NCBI GenBank assembly: GCA_900552715.1
Contig: USAV01000004.1
Location: 1 to 43,001, forward strand
Direction of reading: 5' to 3'
DNA length: 43,001 bases
Origin: an uncultured Veillonella sp.
GTDB taxonomy: Bacteria > Bacillota > Negativicutes > Veillonellales > Veillonellaceae
The notes under the pieces: generated by a model
Told to the model about the DNA's origin: nothing
Database searches by the model: none
What the model saw: only the letters and a program-made list of their open reading frames with translations
Shown here: in pieces, positions 16,624-25,200 of the stretch
Position numbering within the stretch: the first letter of the stretch is position 1
Layout: each line of letters opens with the position of its first letter
Translations under genes and position numbers: made by a program

Positions 16624-17103
16624 ATGGCAAAACGTAGCGATTATATATCCTGGGATGAATACTTCATGGGCGTTGCTATTTTGGCAGCTCAACGTTCTAA
16701 AGATCCTAATACACAAGTAGGTGCCTGTATCGTTAGCAATGATAATAAAATCTTATCCATTGGCTATAATGGCATGCCTTTGAATTGCAGTGATGATGAT
16801 TTCACGTGGGAACGTGATACAGCAGACGATAATAAATACTTTTATACTGTACATAGCGAACTCAATGCCATACTTAATTATCGGGGCGGTTCTTTAGAAG
16901 GTTCTAAAATATATGTAACACTATTCCCTTGTAATGAATGTGCTAAAGCCATCATTCAAAGTGGTATTAAAGCTGTTATCTACCGAGATGATCTTTACAA
17001 AGATACAAAAGAGGTTAAGGCATCTAAACGGATGCTAAAAACAGCAGGTGTAGAAATTATTGAATATAAACCTACGGGACGGACTTTACATATTACCGTA
17101 TGA
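16624..17103 (+). CDS. Deoxycytidylate deaminase family protein
   Basis: A 159-residue zinc-dependent deaminase of the dCMP deaminase/ComEB family, which converts dCMP to dUMP to feed thymidylate synthesis. The zinc ligands are H77 with catalytic E79 in HSELNAI, and C103 and C106 in PCNEC. The N-terminal WDEYFMGVAILAAQRSKDPNTQVGA stretch is typical. In Bacillus this gene (comEB) sits in the comE operon; here it lies about 1.4 kb from comEA, split off by the aminopeptidase and under a different transcript. The start follows GTGAGG. Allosteric regulation is not predictable. Confidence 0.9.
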   Translation: MAKRSDYISWDEYFMGVAILAAQRSKDPNTQVGACIVSNDNKILSIGYNGMPLNCSDDDFTWERDTADDNKYFYTVHSELNAILNYRGGSLEGSKIYVTLFPCNECAKAIIQSGIKAVIYRDDLYKDTKEVKASKRMLKTAGVEIIEYKPTGRTLHITV

Positions 17104-17130
17104 TAAAGTATAAAACAATAATATTACAAG

Positions 17131-17167
17131 AAAAGCTCTTATCTATTAATAATGGATAAGAGCTTTT
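17131..17167. terminator. Terminator between dCMP deaminase and aminopeptidase
   Basis: A stem of about 13 bp, AAAAGCTCTTATC (17131-17143) with GATAAGAGCTTTT (17155-17167), extendable inward with one G-T pair. It lies between convergent genes and has T-rich ends on both strands. Confidence 0.85.
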
Positions 17168-17202
17168 GCTATATTTTTACTATTTCAGATTATATACCTA
17201 AA

Positions 17203-18432
17203 TTATACTTGTAAACGACCATCAATCATAATATCAACAGCTTGACCATCGCGAGTATATCCCTTAATATTCATGTGTTCATGACCAATCATAAAGTCCA
17301 CATGTGTTAAGGAGTGGTTAAGGCCTCGTTCCTTTAATTCATCTTCAGATAAACCATTGCTATTTTTAAGGCATGTAGGATAAGATGCGCCAATTGCTAA
17401 ATGACAGGACGCATTTTCATCAAATAATGTTTCGTAGAAGATTTGGTTAGATTGGCTAATTGGGCTGAAGTGATCCACTAATGCTACTTCGCCAAGGTAG
17501 TGGGAGCCTTCATCAGTTTCTACTAATTCTTTAAGAACTTCATAACCTTCTTTGGCTGTATATTCAACGATTTTACCTTCTTTAAAGGTGAAGGAGAAAT
17601 CTGAAATCGTATTGCCATGGTAAATTAATGGTTTTGTGCTGTGCACAACGCCATTTACACCATTATATTGAGGTGCAGAGAAAACTTCTTCTGTAGGAAT
17701 ATTAGCATTGAAAATAGTACCATCTTTAGAGGATTCTTCACCACCTAGCCAGATATGGCCTTCTGGCAATTCTAATAAAAGGTCGGTGCCGTTTTCACAA
17801 GTGTAACGCAATGATTTTAAATCTAATTTATTCAATGCTTCACAGCGATGACGCAATTTTGCCATGTGATGGCGATATGTATCTTTCGGTTCAACACCTT
17901 CAATGCGGCAAAGTTTTAATAATGTAGCCCATAATTGGTCGATTTTTTCTTCGTCAGTACCTTCATAGCCAAGTAAATTTGCCCATAGAACGGTCGGTAC
18001 AGATGCAACGCACCATGTAACAGAAGAGTTCATGATAGCTGTATGATAGAAGGATAATGCTTTGTTTAAGTTACGAGATTGTAAGGAAATACGATCTGTT
18101 GGGATACCTTCTAATGCTTTAGGATTAGCGCTGATCAAAGATAAAAATGCTGCCTTATCATCGATGTATTGTTTGTAGAATTCAGGAATCCAGTTAGCCG
18201 GTTTTTCTAAGACAGACTCGTTAGCATGTAATAAGCGTTGACGAGCGATAGGGGAACATCTCCAGTTAAGAACTACCTCTTTTGCGCCTAGTTCATAGGC
18301 TTCTTCAGTAACGATTACTGCAAAATCTTTATTTTCTACATCAACAGAAATAACCAATGTTTGGTCTTGTTGTAAATTTACGCCGTACTTTAGTAATGTA
18401 TGGGCATATTTTTTTAATGTATCTTGATTCAT
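17203..18432 (-). CDS. M29-family aminopeptidase (AmpS/PepS type)
   Basis: A 409-residue cytoplasmic metallo-aminopeptidase of peptidase family M29. It removes N-terminal residues from peptides. Conserved ligand-bearing segments are visible in order: NIPTEEVFSAP (Glu ligand), DEGSHYLGEVALVD, NASCHLAIGASYP (His) and SLTHVDFMIG (His, Asp). Size matches AmpS/PepS (about 410). It has a clean AAGGAG ribosome binding site. It is transcribed opposite to comEA, and the hairpin at 18463-18512 lies in the shared divergent region. Substrate preference cannot be read from the sequence. Confidence 0.92.
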   Translation of the reverse strand: MNQDTLKKYAHTLLKYGVNLQQDQTLVISVDVENKDFAVIVTEEAYELGAKEVVLNWRCSPIARQRLLHANESVLEKPANWIPEFYKQYIDDKAAFLSLISANPKALEGIPTDRISLQSRNLNKALSFYHTAIMNSSVTWCVASVPTVLWANLLGYEGTDEEKIDQLWATLLKLCRIEGVEPKDTYRHHMAKLRHRCEALNKLDLKSLRYTCENGTDLLLELPEGHIWLGGEESSKDGTIFNANIPTEEVFSAPQYNGVNGVVHSTKPLIYHGNTISDFSFTFKEGKIVEYTAKEGYEVLKELVETDEGSHYLGEVALVDHFSPISQSNQIFYETLFDENASCHLAIGASYPTCLKNSNGLSEDELKERGLNHSLTHVDFMIGHEHMNIKGYTRDGQAVDIMIDGRLQV

Positions 18433-18462
18433 AAATTCTCCTTTTATTCGACATCAATTGTT

Positions 18463-18512
18463 AAACTCCTGCTAGTGTGACTAATAGAGTCATGGGTAGG
18501 AGTTTTATTTTT
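18463..18512 (+). terminator. Terminator-like hairpin in the aminopeptidase-comEA divergent region
   Basis: AAACTCCT (18463-18470) pairs with AGGAGTTT (18498-18505), an inner TGACT/AGTCA stem (18478-18482, 18488-18492) stacks inside, and TATTTTT follows. It has all features of a plus-strand intrinsic terminator, but no plus-strand gene ends nearby. It may block read-through or act as an attenuator before comEA. Confidence 0.65.
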
Positions 18513-18543
18513 CATAGGGAAATCCTTCAGTAGGAGGTGCACT

Positions 18544-19113
18544 ATGAAATATAAATTGAAACCGTATATGACAATTATATTAATCCTATGTGTTTTAGTA
18601 GGAATTTATTTCCTATGGCCTATTATAACAGATGAAAGCGATTCTGTCCTTGTTGAAGGGGGAGTAGATGGAAATTCTTCTATATCAAATGTAGCAGAAA
18701 TATCTAATAAACCGATTGCTTATATTACGGGTGCCGTAGTTTCACCTGGTTTATATGAGCTTGAAAGCTCAGCAACAGTAGGAGATGTTATCAAGCTAGC
18801 AGGAGGACTATTACCGTATGCAGATGTAGAGTCTATTAATATGGCTAAATCTGTGACTGGAGGAGATCATATCCACGTAGTTTTTAACTTTCACGGAAAT
18901 CCTGAAGCGTTATTGCGTGGTAATAAGATAAATATTAATACCGCCACTGCTAAAGAACTAGATGCGTTGCCCGGCATTGGGCCTGCTATGGCAAAGAGAA
19001 TTGAAGAGTATCGTTCACAAAAGGGGCCCTTTACATCCGTTGAAGGCATCAAGGGGGTGAAGGGCATTGGTGACGGCCTATTTAAGAAGATTAAAGACAA
19101 AATTACAATTTAG
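18544..19113 (+). CDS. comEA: Competence protein ComEA, DNA receptor
   Basis: A 189-residue membrane-anchored DNA-binding protein that captures and ratchets incoming DNA at the outer face of the membrane. It has a single N-terminal transmembrane anchor (about 9-27), an SLBB domain (PIAYITGAVVSPGLYELE, about 58-110), and a C-terminal double helix-hairpin-helix (INTATAKELDALPGIGPAMA and VEGIKGVKGIGDG). The start has AGGAGG (18532-18537) six bases upstream. The last 47 bases overlap the predicted comEC start, and the comEC ribosome binding site lies within this gene. The order comEA-comEC-holA is the conserved Firmicutes arrangement. Confidence 0.95.
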   Translation: MKYKLKPYMTIILILCVLVGIYFLWPIITDESDSVLVEGGVDGNSSISNVAEISNKPIAYITGAVVSPGLYELESSATVGDVIKLAGGLLPYADVESINMAKSVTGGDHIHVVFNFHGNPEALLRGNKININTATAKELDALPGIGPAMAKRIEEYRSQKGPFTSVEGIKGVKGIGDGLFKKIKDKITI

Positions 19114-21292
19114 TCATCGAGATAGCAACAATGATGGGCTCTTCCATGATGTTAATTATGTTAATGGGAACAGTAAGGTTTTAACCCATAGCCAATGGGC
19201 ACATATTATATTGGGTTCTATAATTATGGGTATAATATTAGGCTATGGTCAGTATTATCCAGTACTTAATCAGATACGATACATCTTTGCTATTGGGTTA
19301 GCTATTATAGTTGTAGGTATTTTCAAAGCATTTCAATCGTCTAATAGATGGCATTCACTTAGCAAGTTAATGGTCTTAGTCTTTGTATTAGTTGGTTTAT
19401 CTTATTATCAAACAGATTTACGGATTATACATTTTAATAGTTATACATCATATTATTTACAGCAAGAAGGGGAATACCTTTGTACGGTTGTAGCTGCTCC
19501 TGAAAACGTAAATTTGAATGGACAGGAGTATTACAAATATATTATTGAAGTTCATGGCCTACATCCCTATAAAAATACTGCAAAAAATGACTATATTAAA
19601 GCACAGGGGCGTTTACAAGTATACTCAAAGGAATCTACTACGAACTATCCCATACGACTAGGAGAATATGCAATTATTGAAGGTATACCAAAGCCCTTAT
19701 TTCTCATTGAAGAGGAAGGTCGTATTAATCTTAGAGGCCGATATATGAGCTCTAATACTAGAGGTCGTATCTATGATGGTGTATATCGCACTGCTAGCAA
19801 CAAAGATTTACAAAGGTTTCACTATAAAGATACATTTTATGACAAACTATATAGGAAAGGCTTATTAATTGCTGGTGTATTACACGAATCTATAGATAAA
19901 AATATTGGTTATAATCTAGAGGGACCGCAAAAAGTATTAGCTCAAGCGTTAGCTTTAGGTGGTCATTATAGTGAACTGGGAGAAGACCAAATGAAGGCTT
20001 TCTCCTATACAGGCCTTATCCATATTTTATCCATATCAGGATCACATATTGCTTTACTGTTAGCACTTGTGTACGGGCTGGGACGACTTATTAAATTAAG
20101 AAAGCGTACATGTTTAATCCTTGGTATTATAGTTGCTTGTATCTATTGTGGTATTGTAGGTGGTGATGCACCTGTTATACGGGCTACGATGATGAGCCTA
20201 CTCATGTGTATCGCCTATATAAAGGGACGACTATATCAGGCCAAACAAGCATTATGTTTATGTGCTATTTTATGTGTCATATATGATCCGTTCTCCTTAT
20301 TTGATGTAAGTTTTCAACTATCCTTTGGAGCGACTTATGGTTTACTCATATGGGGAAAGGTATTATATGAGAGGATACAGTGGCTACCAAGATGGATAAA
20401 AACACCGCTAGTATTATGTGTGTCGGCCCAGTTGTTGATTTTACCGTTACAGCTCTATTACTTTCACTATATTAGCATTTCTAGTTTATTAGCAGCTTGT
20501 ATAGTAGCGCCCCTATTAGATATATCCATAGTTTTAATATTTGTAAGTACTTTAGTCAGTTACGTACTCCCTATATCGTTATTGTGGTCTTTAGTAGATG
20601 TACTACTACGAATATCCTTATATTTAAATCATGTGTTAGGGCGTAGTGGCAGTCTACTATGGCTTGGTATGATGCACCCTTATTGTGCTTATATATATTA
20701 TGTGATATTAGGTTTGTTTACGTACTTTTTGACGCATAGAAAAAGATATACTGTACATATAGTAATATCATTATCTTTAATGATTTTGACCTTTGCCGCT
20801 TCCTATTATGTTACGCATCATCATCAGGAAACATTAGTTCATTATATTCCAATGAAGCAATGCAATGTATTGCTTTGCATAGAACCTAATCATGAAGGGG
20901 CTCATCTATTAATTGATGCGCCAGACCATATTAAAACGACGCCTAATGAAAGGCTTATTAATCAAGCTATAAGGGCATATGGTGTGAATCCAAAAGTTGT
21001 GAAGGTAGACTACTTTCATAGTAACGGATCTGCAAAAACAATATATAAAAATAGTATGAAAGAAATCGATGTATATAATGGACAAAGAGGAGAAAAAAAT
21101 CTAAAATTAAATGATAAGATTAATACATTATTTATTACGAGTCGATCTAGTTCAATGAATGAAATTGGCAGATTACTGCCGCATAATATAGTTCTATTTG
21201 GCAGTCCACATGGGGCTTTACGCGATGTGGATCCATCATCAGAATATATGTATATTATGGGGTACAGTTTTATTGAAGATATGTATCTGTGA
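19067..21292 (+). CDS. comEC: ComEC/Rec2-type DNA uptake channel
   Basis: A 741-residue polytopic membrane protein thought to pass single-stranded DNA into the cytoplasm. After two or three N-terminal helices and a periplasmic OB-like region, the Competence domain is marked by QALALGGHYSELGEDQMKAF and the signature TGLIHILSISGSHIALLLAL, followed by many helices. The C-terminal part (from about 590) aligns in order with the ComEC metallo-beta-lactamase domain but lacks the HxDxDH metal ligands (see findings). TTG 19067 is chosen because AGGGGGTGA (19052-19060) is a near-perfect Shine-Dalgarno, and no later in-frame start precedes the first membrane helix; GTG 19070 is the alternative. It is coupled to comEA by a 47-base overlap. 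Confidence 0.9.
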   Translation: MVTAYLRRLKTKLQFSHRDSNNDGLFHDVNYVNGNSKVLTHSQWAHIILGSIIMGIILGYGQYYPVLNQIRYIFAIGLAIIVVGIFKAFQSSNRWHSLSKLMVLVFVLVGLSYYQTDLRIIHFNSYTSYYLQQEGEYLCTVVAAPENVNLNGQEYYKYIIEVHGLHPYKNTAKNDYIKAQGRLQVYSKESTTNYPIRLGEYAIIEGIPKPLFLIEEEGRINLRGRYMSSNTRGRIYDGVYRTASNKDLQRFHYKDTFYDKLYRKGLLIAGVLHESIDKNIGYNLEGPQKVLAQALALGGHYSELGEDQMKAFSYTGLIHILSISGSHIALLLALVYGLGRLIKLRKRTCLILGIIVACIYCGIVGGDAPVIRATMMSLLMCIAYIKGRLYQAKQALCLCAILCVIYDPFSLFDVSFQLSFGATYGLLIWGKVLYERIQWLPRWIKTPLVLCVSAQLLILPLQLYYFHYISISSLLAACIVAPLLDISIVLIFVSTLVSYVLPISLLWSLVDVLLRISLYLNHVLGRSGSLLWLGMMHPYCAYIYYVILGLFTYFLTHRKRYTVHIVISLSLMILTFAASYYVTHHHQETLVHYIPMKQCNVLLCIEPNHEGAHLLIDAPDHIKTTPNERLINQAIRAYGVNPKVVKVDYFHSNGSAKTIYKNSMKEIDVYNGQRGEKNLKLNDKINTLFITSRSSSMNEIGRLLPHNIVLFGSPHGALRDVDPSSEYMYIMGYSFIEDMYL

Positions 21293-21303
21293 AAGGAGGA
21301 TGT

Positions 21304-22281
21304 ATGGCTGAAATTAAACTCATCTATGGCGATGAGCCACAATTAATTGAAGAAGAAAAACGCAAGTTTCTTAGTGCCTATCCTGACCTTCCAGTGACCG
21401 TATTAGACGATGAAGCTGGCCCACAGAAGATTAGCGAAAAGCTATGTGAAGATTCACTATTTGGCGATCAAAAGGTATTTTGTTTAGTGAATTTGCCTAT
21501 CATTCGTAAAAGCGGCAAAAATAGTGATACCTGGATTCCATTGTATGAACTCCTTATGGAATATAATGGGGATAATCCTATTCTTTTGATTTATCATGAT
21601 ATGATTGATAAACGAATCAAACAGAATAAAGAAATTTTAGATAAAATACCAAATCATCAATGTAAGCGTCTTGAAGGGGCTGACCTAGTGATGTGGATTC
21701 GTCAATATTGTACATCTAATGGATTTAAAATGACTCCTGATGCACAAGAATATGTAGCACATCTCATCGATTTGTGGCAAGATGTACCAGTTTCTTTCAT
21801 GAGAACCGAATTTGACCGTTATTTCTTGCAAATTACAGGGGAAAAAGTCATTACCAAAGAATTCCTAGAAGAAAATGGCAGTGACTATGGTGCTAAAAAT
21901 ATTTTCACCTTTAAAGAGGCTCTGTTAAAACGAGATATTGATACATTGCTTGAATTATTTCCGTTTATGTTCGGCTATAAAGAATTAGATCGTGCTATGA
22001 GCTATATTGAGGGGCAGTTACGTTTGCAGCTACTGGTTAGCGAATGTCGCCAAGCGGGAATGTCTGTTCAAGCCATACAAAACTTATGTAAGGATCATGA
22101 TTCGTCATTTAAACCATATCCGATTAAGTTGGCTTACGAAGCAAGTCCTAGAATTTCAGTTAAGGCCTTGCGAGCTTTATTAAAAGGGCTCTATGAGATT
22201 ATTTTAGATAGTCGTAGCAGTAAGGGCGATATTTGGCGATTTAGAGATTTATGTATTACCTATTGTGGGTATAAAGGATAA
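21304..22281 (+). CDS. holA: DNA polymerase III delta subunit
   Basis: A 325-residue delta subunit of the clamp loader, which opens the sliding clamp ring. The N-terminal IKLIYGDEPQLIEEEKR (AAA-like domain without a functional P-loop), the CLVNLP strand, and the KNIFTFKEALLKRD central region with GYKELDRAM fit the family, and the length matches. ATG 21304 is preceded by AAGGAGG four bases upstream; an in-frame GTG at 21289 overlaps the comEC stop and the ribosome binding site. It ends 2 bases before polC, so the clamp-loader subunit and the replicase are probably expressed together. Confidence 0.92.
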   Translation: MAEIKLIYGDEPQLIEEEKRKFLSAYPDLPVTVLDDEAGPQKISEKLCEDSLFGDQKVFCLVNLPIIRKSGKNSDTWIPLYELLMEYNGDNPILLIYHDMIDKRIKQNKEILDKIPNHQCKRLEGADLVMWIRQYCTSNGFKMTPDAQEYVAHLIDLWQDVPVSFMRTEFDRYFLQITGEKVITKEFLEENGSDYGAKNIFTFKEALLKRDIDTLLELFPFMFGYKELDRAMSYIEGQLRLQLLVSECRQAGMSVQAIQNLCKDHDSSFKPYPIKLAYEASPRISVKALRALLKGLYEIILDSRSSKGDIWRFRDLCITYCGYKG

Positions 22282-22283
22282 AA

Positions 22284-25200
22284 ATGAAAGTACGTTATCG
22301 TGTTGTACCAAAACAGAATAAGAAATCATCCTTTTATGTAAACTGTCATAGCCAACATGTGACGATACAAGCTGCAGATTCTGCGTTTTCTACATTGCTT
22401 AGTTTGCGTGAAAGATTATCTGCATGGTATAAGGAAAAAAATATTTCTTTTGATAATATTCCAACGAATACAGATACAGCTTGTTGTTTCGCCTGGAAGG
22501 TAGATACTGAAACAGGGGAAGGCTTAGATACCTACTATTATGGTGGTGGCTGCGGTGCTGGTGAATGGATTGAAGCTGCTGAGGCGCAACGTGAGGCTGA
22601 AGAGGCTAAAAACAAAGTGCCTAGAGGTAAGTCTTTTGCTGGTTATGACCAAGAAGATGAATATGATGATGTTGACGAAGATGATTTTGCTCCATTTGTA
22701 GAGGCTGTTGAGTTAGGTTATTTCAACAATAGTCCAGTTGTTGTATCTCGTTCTAATCAAACGGCTGCCGCATCTAGCAATAGTGATACTGTCGCAGCTG
22801 TGAGCAGTACACCTAAAACAAGTAAAGGTTTTGCACATAAAAGTACTACAAAATCTACTGCTAAAGGTAGTGAAGGGGATAGTAAATATCCTCGTCGTGC
22901 ACCGAAGGATGCTCCTACTGATGAAGGCATGATTTTAGGACCTAAAATTGAGGGAGTTACCTCTAAAATTATGGGCACTTTGGATACGCCTAGTGTTATT
23001 TTTGAAGGTGTATTTGTTGGTCTAGATAAACGTGATACTAAGACTGGTAAAAGTATCGTTAACGGTAGCATCGTAGACGATACGAATAGTATCAAATTTA
23101 TCAAGTTTACGAACAGCCCTGAAGAAGGGGATGCGCTACTTAAACAATTGAAAGGTTTACAACGTGTACGCGTACAAGGTAGCGTCAGCTTTGATGATCG
23201 ATTTGATAAGGATTATATCTTATCTATTCGAAGCATTGAAGCTATGGAAACTAATAGCGTGGAGCGCACTGAAAACCGTCCAGACTCCCGTGTAGAGCTG
23301 CACTTACATACTAAGATGAGTGATAAGGATGCCCTTGTATCTGTTAAAGACCTATTTAAAACAGTAAAAAAATGGGGTCATCCTGCGGTGGCTATTACAG
23401 ATCACGGCGTTGTACAAGCCTTTCCAGAAGCTCAAGCTCTTGGTAAAGAGTTGGGCGTTAAGGTTATCTACGGTGTAGAAGGCTATCTCATTGATGATGA
23501 AATTGTTGCTCGTGATGAAGAGCCTGTAGTAGATAAGAAGAAGAAAAAAGAAAAAGATAAACGTTACCATATTATCTTATTAGCTAAAAATATGGTGGGG
23601 TTGCGCAATCTGTACAAGATGATATCTATTTCTCACCTTGAACACTATAAGGTACGTCCTCGTTTGCCTCGTTCTGTTATTGAAGAACATCGTGAAGGCA
23701 TTATTATCGGTTCTGCTTGTGAAGCTGGTGAACTTATGCAATCCATTGTTCGCGGCGCTACAAAGGAAGAACTATTAGAGATTGCATCTTTCTATGACTA
23801 TCTTGAAATTCAGCCACATACAAATAATATGTTCTTGGTTCGTAAAGGACTTATGCCAGATGAGCAAGCCCTTATTGATATGAACAAAACGGTTATTGAA
23901 TTAGGGGATGCATTAAATAAGCCTGTTTGTGCAACCTGTGACGTTCACTATTTAACACCAGAAGAAAAGATTTACCGTGAAATCATGTTGACTGCCTGTG
24001 GTTATCCAGATGCGGATGAACAACCGGATTTACATTTACGTACCACTGATGAAATGTTGGCATCCTTCCCTTACTTAAGTAAAGAAAAGGCCTATGAAGT
24101 AGTTGTTACTAATACTCGTGCAATTAATGATAGCATTGAAGATATTAAACCAGTTCCAGATGGCACATATTCTCCAAAGATTGAAGGTGCCGATGAAGCT
24201 TTCACAGAAATGTGTTATAGAAATGCGAAAGCCATTTATGGGGACCCATTGCCTCGCGTAGTACAAGAGCGACTTGATTATGAACTAGACTGTATTATCT
24301 CCAATGGTTACGGCGTATTGTATTACATTGCTCATAAGCTAGTAAAAAAATCACTTGATGATGGGTATCTTGTAGGTTCTCGTGGCTCTGTAGGTTCTTC
24401 CTTTGCAGCAACCATGTCTGAAATTACAGAGGTGAATCCATTACCGCCACATTATATATGCCCTAATTGTAAGCATTCTGAATTCTTTGAAAAGGGCGAA
24501 TACGCAGGTGGCTTTGACTTACCACGTAAAGATTGTCCAGAGTGTGGTCATGCGCTACAAACTAATGGCCATGATATTCCGTTTGCCATCTTCCTTGGTT
24601 TCGAAGGTGATAAGGTTCCAGATATCGACCTTAACTTCTCCGGTGATTACCAAGCAAAGGCACACAAGTATACGGAAGAACTATTTGGACGTGATAATGT
24701 ATTTAAAGCGGGTACCATCGGTACTATTGCGGATAAAACAGCATTTGGATATGTTAAAAAATACGCCGAAGTTCGAGATATTCAAGCTCGCAGTGGTTTC
24801 TTTGAACATTTAGCAAAAGGCTTTACCAATGTTAAGAATACTACTGGCCAACATCCTGGCGGTATCATGGTATGTCCTCGTGATATGGATGTGCATCACT
24901 TTACGCCTATACAGCATCCTGCGAATAAAAAGGAAAGTGGTGTATTAACAACTCACTTTGACTATCACTCCATCGAAGGTCGTATGACTAAGCTCGATAT
25001 TCTTGGTCATGATGATCCGACCATCATTCGTATGCTAGAGGATTTGACTGGTATAGATGCTAAAACTATACCGTTCGATGATCCTCGTACATTAAGTCTA
25101 TTCTCCTCTACAGAGGGTATTGGTTTAACGCCTGAACAATTACAAGGTGACCAAGTAGCTAGCTTGGCTGTGCCGGAATGTGGTACGAAGTTCGTACGGG

